A DNA stretch of 6,458 nucleotides from Bacillota bacterium (lineage in GTDB: Bacteria > Bacillota > Clostridia > Christensenellales > CAG-138), in NCBI GenBank assembly GCA_023435855.1, contig JAEZLG010000162.1:1-6458 (forward strand), written 5' to 3'. The position numbers and the translations under genes were made by a program. The number at the start of each line of letters is the position of its first letter. Position 1 is the stretch's first letter. Shown here piece after piece: positions 1-6,458 of this stretch. Under the pieces are notes generated by a model, which saw nothing but the letters and a program-made list of their open reading frames with translations, was not told the DNA's origin and made no database searches.

Positions 1-39
1 CCATGATACGAATTTCACAGTATACCCCTTCCCCCTGCT
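1..39. other. Left-edge spacer downstream of the nucleoside kinase
   Basis: These 39 bases follow the kinase stop codon on the minus strand. No hairpin plus T-run typical of an intrinsic terminator is visible, so transcription may continue leftward out of the window. On the minus strand a purine-rich AAGGGG (30 to 25) lies six bases before a GTG (18 to 16), whose frame stays open to the edge for six codons. This could be the start of a further operon gene, but it is far too short to assign. Confidence 0.3.
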
Positions 40-1701
40 TTATAGATAAAACGTGTTACCCCCAATAAACTCGCGCATAATGGACGTGGGCGGTATTTCA
101 TTTTCCACATCCGCGTCGAGGAAGTAGTTCAAAAACTTCACGATTTCGCGCGACCTGGCGTAATGCGGACTTTCGGGTGCCATAGCCGTCAAAAGCGGAT
201 ACACATATTTTTTAAGCACCGCAATCTCATATACGAGCGTGGTGTTAAAAAACGCGTCGCCGTTTTCCTGGAACGGGAATATCCATGTTTCCTCACCGCG
301 CCGCACGCTCGGCCACATGGAAAGCGTTTGCTCCATAGGAGAGTTGCGGGTACTGTAATCGCGTACAAGGCGCCTTAGAAGCCGCACGTCGGTGGTTCGA
401 ATGCGGTTATGGTCGTCTAAGTTTAGTGTGGTGAGCGCGCTTACATACACGCGGAACACAGCGTCTTGGTCGATATCTTTGCTGATCAGCATTGGGTTTA
501 AGCCATGGATACCCTCGACAATCAGCGGCTCATCACTCTGGAGCTTTAATAGCTTCGGATGCGGTGAACGCTTACCGGTCGTAAAGTCGAACTCCGGCAC
601 TTCCACCTCCTGCCCCTGCATAAGGAGAGCAAGGTCTTCGTTAAAACGCGAGATATCGAGCGTGTTGATGTGCTCAAGGTCACGTTCTCCGTGCTCGTCA
701 AGCGGTATGACATCGCGGTCAAGATAATAATTATCGAGCGAAAGCATAACGGGGTTTTGCCCTAGTACGCGAAGCTGTGTAGCGATACGGTGCGCCGAGG
801 TGGTTTTACCGGAGGACGAAGGCCCCGCCACCATCACCGCGCGCGCCTTTTTGGCGATGATTTTATCAGCAATCTCGGAGTAGCTCCTTTCATGCAGAGC
901 TTCGTTCACGCGAATCAGTTCCCTTATGGTGCCGTTTTCCACATGCGAGTTAAGCTGGTTCACCGAATCACATTTCATGAGTTTGCCCCAGCGATCACTC
1001 TGGAGAAACACACGCGTAAACCTGGGCATCTCTTTAAAATCGCTCGGTACGTCCGGTGCGTCGCTTCGCGGCATGAGCATTACAAGTGCTCCGTCATAAT
1101 ATTTAAGCCTAAATACGTCCACATAGCTTGTGTTTGGTGCCATTTCTCCGTAGAAGTAATCCATATACCCTTCGGCGCTGTACACATCGAAATAGCTGAA
1201 CTTGCGCCAGCGAAGAAGTGCGGCTTTGTCCTCCTGCCCATCCTCCTCAAAATGCTTAAGTGCCTCGTTGATGGAGAGACGCTTGCGCTCGAGCGGCAGT
1301 GCTAAACGCACAAGCCTTCTCATTTCGCTCTCAAGGTTTAATACATCCTGCTCGTTGAGCGCATCGCCTTGCGGCTTTTCGATGGTGATATAAAGCCCGG
1401 GGCCGAGCGAATAGCGCACATACACGCGTGCGCCGGGCATCAGCCTTCTGGCGGATGTAATAAGCACAAATTCAAGCGTGCGCTCGTACAAGCGCTTACC
1501 CATTTCTTCGCCGTAGCGCAGCAAACGGATGCTTACATTCCGAAAAGGCGTATAACGGAGGCTGAACACTTCACCGCCAATTTGCGCGGCAAGCGGCCGA
1601 AGCTTTAAGGAATCGCTGTCAAGCCCGAGCTTTTTTATTGCGTCGAGTATGCACTCGCCCTGCTCAATGCCTACGACAATGCCATCGATGGTTAGATTCA
1701 T
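40..1701 (-). CDS. Nucleoside (uridine) kinase with ThrRS-like N-terminal region
   Basis: This 553-residue protein is a P-loop kinase of the uridine kinase/phosphoribulokinase family. It probably phosphorylates a nucleoside such as uridine or cytidine in the cytosol for pyrimidine salvage. Residues 1-60 resemble a TGS domain and about 70-240 resemble the second additional domain of threonyl-tRNA synthetase. The kinase occupies about 285-510: Walker A GPSSSGKT (293-300), SLDNYYLDRD (321-330), VEGIHGLNP (395-403) and an arginine-rich lid segment (433-452). The ending REFIGGNTFYL matches the conserved C-terminus of the family as I remember it. The HxxxH pair of editing synthetases is absent (YERTLEF, 72-78), so tRNA editing is not expected. 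The ATG at 1701 has AGGAGG five bases upstream (1712-1707). The gene starts 27 bases after the exporter stop, which suggests cotranscription. The family call is strong; the exact substrate is inferred. Confidence 0.9.
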   Translation of the reverse strand: MNLTIDGIVVGIEQGECILDAIKKLGLDSDSLKLRPLAAQIGGEVFSLRYTPFRNVSIRLLRYGEEMGKRLYERTLEFVLITSARRLMPGARVYVRYSLGPGLYITIEKPQGDALNEQDVLNLESEMRRLVRLALPLERKRLSINEALKHFEEDGQEDKAALLRWRKFSYFDVYSAEGYMDYFYGEMAPNTSYVDVFRLKYYDGALVMLMPRSDAPDVPSDFKEMPRFTRVFLQSDRWGKLMKCDSVNQLNSHVENGTIRELIRVNEALHERSYSEIADKIIAKKARAVMVAGPSSSGKTTSAHRIATQLRVLGQNPVMLSLDNYYLDRDVIPLDEHGERDLEHINTLDISRFNEDLALLMQGQEVEVPEFDFTTGKRSPHPKLLKLQSDEPLIVEGIHGLNPMLISKDIDQDAVFRVYVSALTTLNLDDHNRIRTTDVRLLRRLVRDYSTRNSPMEQTLSMWPSVRRGEETWIFPFQENGDAFFNTTLVYEIAVLKKYVYPLLTAMAPESPHYARSREIVKFLNYFLDADVENEIPPTSIMREFIGGNTFYL

Positions 1702-1706
1702 TTTCG

Positions 1707-1712
1707 CCTCCT
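1707..1712 (-). promoter_or_regulatory. Ribosome binding site of the nucleoside kinase
   Basis: AGGAGG on the minus strand is a perfect core Shine-Dalgarno sequence, five bases before the ATG at 1701-1699. It fixes the kinase start and implies efficient translation within the short spacer after the exporter gene. Confidence 0.85.
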
Positions 1713-1728
1713 AATTTTAATCCCGCTT

Positions 1729-3459
1729 TCAGCTTCCCGCCTGCGCTGCATGAAGCCTCGCGTATTCGCCGTTTTGCTTGATGAGCTCCTCATGCGTTCC
1801 GTGTTCTTTTATGACGCCGTCGTCGATGACGACAATTTCATCGGCTTTACGGATGGTGGATAGCCTGTGCGCGATGACGATGGTGGTCCTGCCCTCGCTC
1901 AACCGATCGAGCGATGCCGTGATGCGTGCCTCGGTCACACTATCAAGCGCGCTTGTAGCCTCGTCCAAAATAAGGATGGGCGGATTTTTCAGAAAGATAC
2001 GCGCAATGGATACCCTTTGCTTCTGACCTCCCGAAAGCGTTGTGCCGCGCTCGCCAACAACGGTGTCGTAACCGTCGGGCATTGCCATAATGTCGTCATG
2101 TATTTCCGCAGCTTTTGCTGCTTCTATAATTTCTTCATCGGTCGCATTGGTGCGGCCGTAGCGAATGTTCTCACGCACGGTATCCGCAAACAAAAATACA
2201 TCCTGCTGCACGATGCCTATGTTTTCGCGCACAGAGCGCATCGTAACTTTTTTCAGATCCTTTCCGTCAATTGTAATGGAGCCTTTGGTAGGCTCATAAA
2301 ATCGCGGCAAAAGGTGGCTGATGGTTGTTTTGCCACCGCCCGAAGGACCGACAAGCGCTACGGTTTTCCCCGCTTTGATGAAAAGGTTCACATCGTTGAT
2401 GACCGGCTGTTCCGCTTCGTAGCTGAAACTTACATGGCGAAACTCGATATCGCCACGCACATTTTTGAGCCGCTTCGCATCGGGCGCGTCCTCAATATCA
2501 GGCTCTGTATCAAGAAGCTCCGTGAGACGACGGAAGCCCGTCATGCCCATCACATAGGTTTCGGCAAACATTGCAAGCTTGCGGATAGGTGAAGTGAAGG
2601 AGGCTACATACATGGTAAAGATTAAAAGAGCTGTTAAATCCATGCGTTTCTTCATGATCATATAGCCGCCGACACCGAGCACAACAACCTTCAATATGCT
2701 CGTAAAGAACTCTAGCGATGCAAAGAACTGCCCCATTACTTTATAGTAGCCGCGGCGTGAACGGATATAGATGCCGTTGCCTGCATTGAATTTACCGATC
2801 TCGTATTCCTCGTTATTGAATGCCTTAGCAACGCGCATGCCAGAAATTGAGGACTCAATGCTTGCGTTAACACCCGCTAAGCCTTCCTTGACTTTGCGGG
2901 AAGCATCGCTCATGCGCTTTCGAAGGAAAATGATCACAGCGATCATTAGGGGGATTGACAACATAAGCACCAGCGCAAGCCGCCACTCGATTGTAAGCAT
3001 CACTACGAATGCACCTAAAAAAGTTACCAAGGAGATAAACACGTCTTCCGGGCCGTGGTGTGCAAGCTCGGTTATCTCAAACAGGTCGTGTGTGACGCGC
3101 GCCATCAATACACCCGTGCGCGATTTATCATAGAAGCGAAACGAGAGCTTTTGCAGATGAGAAAAAAGATCCCGCCGCATATCCGCCTCCATAAGCACGC
3201 CGACATAATGGCCTATGGCGGTCACGATATATTCGAGTACGGCGCGAAGTGCGTGCGCGATAAAAAAAACGATCACGATCGTAAAAAACATTTCATATTT
3301 GCCGGTGGGCAGGTACTGCTCGAGTGCTATTTTCGAAAACAGGGGATAGGCTATATCCACCGCTGCTATGAGAAACGCACAGGCCATATCGAGGATAAAA
3401 AGCGGCAAATGCGGTCTATAATAAGACGTAAACCGCCCAAGCTGGGACTTCTTTTTCAT
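1729..3459 (-). CDS. ABC exporter half-transporter (fused permease and ATPase)
   Basis: This 576-residue protein is a type-IV (MsbA/Sav1866-like) ABC exporter half-transporter in the inner membrane, with permease first and ATPase second. About six membrane segments lie between residues 18 and 300, and the nucleotide-binding domain runs from about 335 to the end. Numbered from the ATG at 3459, the catalytic motifs are complete: Walker A GPSGGGKT (371-378), Q-loop VQQD (417-420), signature LSGGQ (475-479), Walker B ILILDE (495-500), D-loop SALD (503-506) and H-loop histidine 531. With every ATPase motif intact and no partner exporter gene adjacent, a homodimer is likely. Substrate could be a drug, lipid or peptide; the sequence does not say. 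I chose ATG 3459 over the in-frame GTG two codons upstream (3465) because GGAG at 3470-3467 is seven bases from the ATG but only one from the GTG. It is first in a probable operon with the kinase. Confidence 0.92.
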   Translation of the reverse strand: MKKKSQLGRFTSYYRPHLPLFILDMACAFLIAAVDIAYPLFSKIALEQYLPTGKYEMFFTIVIVFFIAHALRAVLEYIVTAIGHYVGVLMEADMRRDLFSHLQKLSFRFYDKSRTGVLMARVTHDLFEITELAHHGPEDVFISLVTFLGAFVVMLTIEWRLALVLMLSIPLMIAVIIFLRKRMSDASRKVKEGLAGVNASIESSISGMRVAKAFNNEEYEIGKFNAGNGIYIRSRRGYYKVMGQFFASLEFFTSILKVVVLGVGGYMIMKKRMDLTALLIFTMYVASFTSPIRKLAMFAETYVMGMTGFRRLTELLDTEPDIEDAPDAKRLKNVRGDIEFRHVSFSYEAEQPVINDVNLFIKAGKTVALVGPSGGGKTTISHLLPRFYEPTKGSITIDGKDLKKVTMRSVRENIGIVQQDVFLFADTVRENIRYGRTNATDEEIIEAAKAAEIHDDIMAMPDGYDTVVGERGTTLSGGQKQRVSIARIFLKNPPILILDEATSALDSVTEARITASLDRLSEGRTTIVIAHRLSTIRKADEIVVIDDGVIKEHGTHEELIKQNGEYARLHAAQAGS

Positions 3460-3466
3460 ATACACG

Positions 3467-3472
3467 CTCCAA
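3467..3472 (-). promoter_or_regulatory. Ribosome binding site that decides the exporter start
   Basis: TTGGAG on the minus strand ends seven bases before the ATG at 3459-3457, a normal spacing. The upstream in-frame GTG at 3465-3463 would leave only one base, which is too close for initiation. The site therefore favours the ATG. Confidence 0.75.
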
Positions 3473-3489
3473 TTTATAGTAACCTCATG

Positions 3490-3495
3490 ATTATA
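3490..3495 (-). promoter_or_regulatory. Candidate -10 box for the exporter-kinase operon
   Basis: TATAAT on the minus strand matches the sigma-A -10 consensus exactly and lies about 30 bases before the exporter ATG. No good -35 stands 16-18 bases upstream; the best nearby is TTATCC at a spacing of 19. It may be a weak or activator-dependent promoter. The call rests mainly on the hexamer and its position in the divergent spacer. Confidence 0.4.
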
Positions 3496-3502
3496 CTATA
3501 AT
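3490..3502. repeat. 13-base symmetric element with -10 boxes on both strands
   Basis: ATTATA-C-TATAAT is a perfect inverted repeat around one central base. Each arm reads TATAAT on one strand, so a consensus -10 hexamer faces each way. It could be a bidirectional promoter core or an operator overlapping the exporter promoter. In AT-rich spacer DNA such symmetry can also arise by chance. Confidence 0.5.
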
Positions 3503-3573
3503 TCCTGACGAAATGGATAAAATATTGCAAATTTTAAAACAATGGGATTTATGCCAACACGCGATAATAAATC

Positions 3574-3582
3574 TGATATAAT
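3574..3582 (+). promoter_or_regulatory. Extended -10 promoter for the flippase-mazG operon
   Basis: TGATATAAT is a perfect extended -10 (TG, one base, then TATAAT at 3577-3582). The hexamer 17 bases upstream, CCAACA at 3554-3559, matches only three positions of TTGACA, which is tolerable for an extended -10 promoter. Transcription would start near 3588-3590, giving a leader of about 55 bases before the ATG at 3644. Confidence 0.7.
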
Positions 3583-3590
3583 AGAGCATG

Positions 3591-3605
3591 TTTGAGCGGC
3601 TCAAA
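3591..3605 (+). promoter_or_regulatory. 15-base inverted repeat at the predicted transcription start
   Basis: TTTGAGC-G-GCTCAAA is a perfect inverted repeat. It lies immediately after the predicted +1 of the flippase promoter, a usual position for a repressor operator. In RNA it could fold as a six-pair hairpin with a three-base CGG loop at the very 5' end of the transcript. A second, looser pair, GCATG (3586-3590) and CATGC (3613-3617), flanks it. There is no T-run, so it is not an intrinsic terminator. Whether it acts as DNA operator or RNA structure cannot be told here. Confidence 0.55.
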
Positions 3606-3626
3606 GTAAAACCATGCGCCGTATTC

Positions 3627-3631
3627 GGGAG
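3627..3631 (+). promoter_or_regulatory. Ribosome binding site of the flippase gene
   Basis: GGGAG stands 12 bases before the ATG at 3644, longer than the usual 5-9. The alternative ATG at 3650 would be further still, and an in-frame TAA at 3632-3634 blocks any earlier start. The long spacing may make initiation less efficient. Confidence 0.5.
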
Positions 3632-3643
3632 TAAAAAAGCTGT

Positions 3644-5263
3644 ATGGATATGGAGAAAAATTCTAATTCGTTTGTAAAAGGCGCGGCGATTCTCGCCATA
3701 GCAGGCCTTATCGTAAAGATTATCGGTGCGTTTTTCCGCATACCTCTTGCCAACCTTATCGGCGTAGAAGGTATGCGCTATTATGAGGTCACTTATCCTT
3801 ATTATTCGTTCCTTCTCGCAGTATCGAGCGCAGGTCTCCCCACCGCCATTTCAAAAACTGTCGCGGAGCGTGTAACCTTTAAAGATTATCACGGAGCGCG
3901 CGCTGTATTTAAGGACGCATTTATATTGCTGACGGGTATAGGTATCGTTACCTCCCTCGTCATGTATTTCGGTGCGCATTTTATTGCCAATGTTGCGGAA
4001 TCCCCCGAGGCATACCGCTCCTTTGAAGCACTTTCACCCGCACTTTTCCTCGTATCCATCATGTGCGTATACCGAGGCTACCTCCAAGGTATGCAGCAAA
4101 TGACCGGCACCGCTGTTTCGCAGCTTGCCGAGCAGATCGGTAAGCTCATTTTCGGTTTATATCTGGGCGTGAAGTTTTTGCCCCAAGGGCCGGAATATGC
4201 CGCCATGGGTGCAATCGTCGGCGTAACGATTTCCGAATTTTTAGGGCTTGCCGTGATATGGCTTGTTTATATGAGCAAGCGCAAGCAGTTTGCGCGCGCG
4301 ATAAGACGAAGCGAAAAACGAAGCTATGCTTACGGCGTGTTTTTAAAGCCACTCCTTCTCATCGCCATCCCCATCACCATAGGTGCTTCCATAAGCTCAC
4401 TGTCCGGTATGGTGGACAGTGCGCTTATCATACAGCTGCTTATGAAACTGGGCTTTAGTAACAGCACTGCGGGAGTCGCCTATTCGCTGCTTCGCGCGAA
4501 CGTTACTACGCTTGTGAATATGCCGGGCGTGCTTACGATGGCGCTCGCGGTAAGCCTCGTGCCCGCTATTTCCTCCTATGTCGCCAAAAAGGATTTTAAG
4601 CGTGCAAAGATTGCAGCTCGCCTTGGGATGAAGCTTGCACTCATCATAGGTTTTCCGTGTGCGGTAGGCCTATTTGTGCTAAGTAAGCCCGTGCTGCTGC
4701 TTTTGTATCCCTCGCTCACAGGCGGACAGCTCGAACTTGCCTCAGAGCTTCTTAAAACCGCCTCCGTGGGGGTAATTTTCCTATCCCTCGTGCAATCTAT
4801 GACGGGTGTGATACAAGGCCTAGGGAAGCCAAGCGTGCCGGTATTTAACCTGTTTGTCGGCTTCGTGCTCAAGGTCATCACGATGTTGATACTTATGAGT
4901 ATCCCCAATGTCAACATACAAGGTGCGGCCGTCTCCACCGTTATCTTATATGCCTTTGCAGGCATTGCAGATACGATTTACACCATGAAAAAGACAGGCA
5001 TGCAACTCGATATTTTTGACTCATTTGGGAAACCCGCCTTAGCTTCTCTCATAATGGGGCTTGTTGCAGCCGTCTGCAACAGCCTTCTGGAGGCAGCAGG
5101 GCACCAGCGTCTGGGTGCAATTGTAGGTATTTTTATCGGCGTAATCCTATACGCGGTGCTCATGTTTGCACTTTCTATGTTCTCGCCCGAGGAGCTCGAT
5201 ATGATCCCCGGAGGCAACAAAATACGCGGACTTTTAAAGCGCTTTCAAAAACGCTCCAAATAA
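3644..5263 (+). CDS. SpoVB/YabM-type MOP flippase (polysaccharide biosynthesis protein)
   Basis: This 539-residue polytopic membrane protein belongs to the MOP superfamily, in the group with SpoVB, YtgP/MurJ-like and YabM proteins. Such proteins flip undecaprenyl-linked envelope precursors across the cytoplasmic membrane. Hydrophobic segments run from residue 11 to about 512, enough for about 14 helices, with a basic tail (KRFQKRSK). Family-typical stretches include the N-terminal RIPLANLIGVEGMRYYEVTY region (32-51) followed by AGLPTAISKTVAE (63-75), YRGYLQGMQQMTGTAVSQ (143-160), and QGLGKPSVPVFN (391-402). The ATG at 3644 is the earliest possible start in frame. The gene leads an operon with the mazG-type gene 18 bases downstream, the order seen in B. 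subtilis yabM-yabN. By position it is a yabM counterpart; by sequence alone it could also be a SpoVB or lipid II flippase paralogue, so no symbol is given. Confidence 0.9.
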   Translation: MDMEKNSNSFVKGAAILAIAGLIVKIIGAFFRIPLANLIGVEGMRYYEVTYPYYSFLLAVSSAGLPTAISKTVAERVTFKDYHGARAVFKDAFILLTGIGIVTSLVMYFGAHFIANVAESPEAYRSFEALSPALFLVSIMCVYRGYLQGMQQMTGTAVSQLAEQIGKLIFGLYLGVKFLPQGPEYAAMGAIVGVTISEFLGLAVIWLVYMSKRKQFARAIRRSEKRSYAYGVFLKPLLLIAIPITIGASISSLSGMVDSALIIQLLMKLGFSNSTAGVAYSLLRANVTTLVNMPGVLTMALAVSLVPAISSYVAKKDFKRAKIAARLGMKLALIIGFPCAVGLFVLSKPVLLLLYPSLTGGQLELASELLKTASVGVIFLSLVQSMTGVIQGLGKPSVPVFNLFVGFVLKVITMLILMSIPNVNIQGAAVSTVILYAFAGIADTIYTMKKTGMQLDIFDSFGKPALASLIMGLVAAVCNSLLEAAGHQRLGAIVGIFIGVILYAVLMFALSMFSPEELDMIPGGNKIRGLLKRFQKRSK

Positions 5264-5267
5264 GCAT

Positions 5268-5273
5268 TGAGGA
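5268..5273 (+). promoter_or_regulatory. Ribosome binding site of the mazG-type gene
   Basis: TGAGGA lies eight bases before the ATG at 5282, inside the 18-base gap after the flippase stop. It supports this start and cotranscription with the flippase. No terminator fits in the gap. Confidence 0.7.
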
Positions 5274-5281
5274 AACCGAAT

Positions 5282-6458
5282 ATGTATACCATAACCGTTG
5301 TTCCGCTATCCGTGCCCCATTTCCTCACCGAGGCTTCGCGCGAGACAATCCGCAATGCAAAAAAGCTATTTTTGCAGACAGCTCACCATCCTTGCGCAAA
5401 AAGGGTTATAGATGAAAAACACTCCTTTGTTTCCATGGACGATTTGTATGAAACAAGCGAGGATTTCGACGCGCTCAACTTAAACATCGCGAAACGTCTT
5501 TTATGCGGTGAGAATGCCGTTTACGCGGTTTTGGGCCGCGGTGCGGGACAAGCCTTCATGACACTTCTAAGGCTCAAAGCCGAAAGGGAAAATGTAAACA
5601 TCGTATGCCTACCGGGCATAGGTTTTATCGAAGCCGCCTTAAGCGCTCTTCCTATGGGAGAAGGTACGTTTGACGCCTATTCGTCTGCAACGGCAAATGA
5701 GCTTCCCGATTTTATTGACACCAACCGAGCATTTTGCGTAGAACAGGTGGATACGACCATACGTGCGGGCGAGGTGAAGCTTGCCTTAAATGAGTTTTAT
5801 CATGACAATGCGCCTGTGTGGTTTTGTGTACTCGATGAAAGCGGAGTTTACCGCGTTAAAAAAATTGCCCTCTACGAATTGGACAGACAAAAAGCCTATG
5901 CGGCAGATATGGTTGCCGTGGTTCCTCCCGTACGCTTTGATGCGCTTGAGCGTTATGGCTTAAAAGAGCTCTTATACGTATTGGACCGTTTACGCGCGCC
6001 GGGGGGTTGCCCATGGGACGCGGAGCAGACACACGTTTCGCTTCGCCGCACCGCCGTGGAAGAAGTCTACGAGGTGGTTGACGCCATCGATCGCCGTGAC
6101 GACGCAGCGCTTTGTGAAGAACTTGGCGACCTGCTTATGCAAATCGCTTTCCATGCACGCCTTTCCAGCGAGCGCTCTGCCTTCACCATGCGCGACATCA
6201 CGACAGGAATTGTGAAAAAACTCATCTACCGCCATCCCCATGTGTTCGCAAAAGCACAGGTATCGGGCTCTGATGAAGTGCTCGTGAATTGGGAAAAGCT
6301 CAAAAGCGCAGAAAAGGGTTATACATCTGCGACAAGCGCCATGGAGGCAGTACCCAAAAGCTTCCCCGCCCTCTTGCGTAGCGAAAAGGTGCAGAAAAAA
6401 GCAGCAAATGTGGGGTTTGATTGGAATAACGCAGATGATGCGCTGCGCAAGATATATG
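5282..6458 (+). CDS. mazG: YabN-type methylase-like/MazG fusion, 3' end beyond window
   Basis: The frame is open from ATG 5282 to the window edge: 392 complete codons plus one base, with no stop. YabN-type proteins are about 490 residues, so roughly 100 are missing. Residues 1-215 correspond to the tetrapyrrole-methylase-like half, recognisable from ITVVPLS (4-10), VYAVLGRGAGQAF (80-92) and LPGIGFIEAALSALPMG (110-126). About 225-345 is a MazG nucleotide pyrophosphohydrolase domain: GGCPWDAEQTHVSL (241-254), EEVYE (260-264), EELGD (279-283), KKLIYRHPHVF (312-322) and WEKLK (337-341). E260, E261, E264, E280 and D283 fit the metal-binding EExxE...ExxD pattern. LLRSEKVQKKAANVGFDW (364-381) opens the usual C-terminal MazG repeat. 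The protein probably converts NTPs to NMP and pyrophosphate in the cytosol. The first half lacks the glycine-rich GxGxGD loop of active methylases, so methyl transfer is doubtful. Confidence 0.9.
   Translation, partial: MYTITVVPLSVPHFLTEASRETIRNAKKLFLQTAHHPCAKRVIDEKHSFVSMDDLYETSEDFDALNLNIAKRLLCGENAVYAVLGRGAGQAFMTLLRLKAERENVNIVCLPGIGFIEAALSALPMGEGTFDAYSSATANELPDFIDTNRAFCVEQVDTTIRAGEVKLALNEFYHDNAPVWFCVLDESGVYRVKKIALYELDRQKAYAADMVAVVPPVRFDALERYGLKELLYVLDRLRAPGGCPWDAEQTHVSLRRTAVEEVYEVVDAIDRRDDAALCEELGDLLMQIAFHARLSSERSAFTMRDITTGIVKKLIYRHPHVFAKAQVSGSDEVLVNWEKLKSAEKGYTSATSAMEAVPKSFPALLRSEKVQKKAANVGFDWNNADDALRKIY

Larger units (their letters stand above)
3460..3643. other. Divergent intergenic region
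   Basis: This 184-base AT-rich spacer separates the minus-strand exporter operon from the plus-strand flippase operon. It contains candidate promoters for both directions, a 13-base symmetric element and a 15-base inverted repeat. I saw no convincing small gene, tRNA or riboswitch fold in it. In B. subtilis the neighbour just upstream of the flippase homologue yabM is spoVT; here that place is taken by this spacer and the exporter. Confidence 0.7.

Noticed and set aside
790..1305. A 171-codon open frame on the plus strand, antisense to the nucleoside kinase
   Set aside because: The opposite strand encodes a convincing full-length kinase, and this frame shows no recognisable domain or dedicated promoter.
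1867..2592. A 241-codon open frame on the plus strand, antisense to the exporter ATPase domain
   Set aside because: It lies wholly opposite a gene with every ABC ATPase motif. Its translation is rich in His, Arg and Cys and resembles no known family. It looks like a shadow of codon bias.
3525..3530. TTGCAA considered as the -35 box for the exporter promoter
   Set aside because: It is 29 bases from the TATAAT at 3495-3490, far beyond the workable 16-18, and no -10-like hexamer stands at the right distance.
3591..3605. The inverted repeat read as an intrinsic terminator
   Set aside because: The stem is short, no T-run follows on either strand, and it sits just after a strong -10, so an operator or leader hairpin is more likely.
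4576..5220. Two minus-strand frames (4576-4965 and 4978-5220) opposite the flippase gene
   Set aside because: Both are antisense to a continuous membrane-protein gene and have no recognisable domains, so they are taken as shadows.
5990..6241. An 83-codon minus-strand frame opposite the MazG domain
   Set aside because: It covers exactly the stretch that encodes the conserved MazG motifs on the plus strand, and its own translation has no recognisable features.

Overview
The window looks like chromosomal DNA of an anaerobic Gram-positive bacterium of the class Clostridia. It has moderate GC (by eye near 50%), strong GGAG-type ribosome binding sites and tightly packed genes. Two gene families support this. 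One is a nucleoside kinase with a threonyl-tRNA-synthetase-like N-terminus, a build common in Clostridia. The other is a YabN-type MazG fusion directly behind a SpoVB/YabM-type flippase, the same order as Bacillus subtilis yabM-yabN. The genus cannot be named from this sequence.

Layout. Two transcription units diverge from a 184-base AT-rich intergenic region (3460-3643). On the minus strand, reading leftward, a full-length ABC exporter half-transporter (3459-1729) is followed after 27 bases by the nucleoside kinase (1701-40), probably as one operon. On the plus strand, a polytopic MOP-superfamily flippase (3644-5263) is followed after 18 bases by a YabN/MazG-type protein (5282 to the window edge). 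That last gene lacks about its final hundred codons because the window ends.

The intergenic region holds the main regulatory signals. There is an extended -10 (TGATATAAT) for the flippase operon, with a perfect 15-base inverted repeat at the predicted transcription start. Nearer the exporter gene is a 13-base symmetric element that carries a consensus -10 on both strands.

How the genes fit together. The flippase probably moves an undecaprenyl-linked envelope precursor across the membrane. The MazG protein probably hydrolyses non-canonical or excess nucleoside triphosphates. They are linked by conserved gene order and do not form an evident pathway. The exporter and kinase also share no obvious pathway. 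No mobile element, CRISPR array, rRNA or tRNA gene was recognised. The window is mostly ordinary core genome. The points most worth a second look are the apparently degenerate methylase half of the MazG fusion and the symmetric elements in the divergent promoter region.
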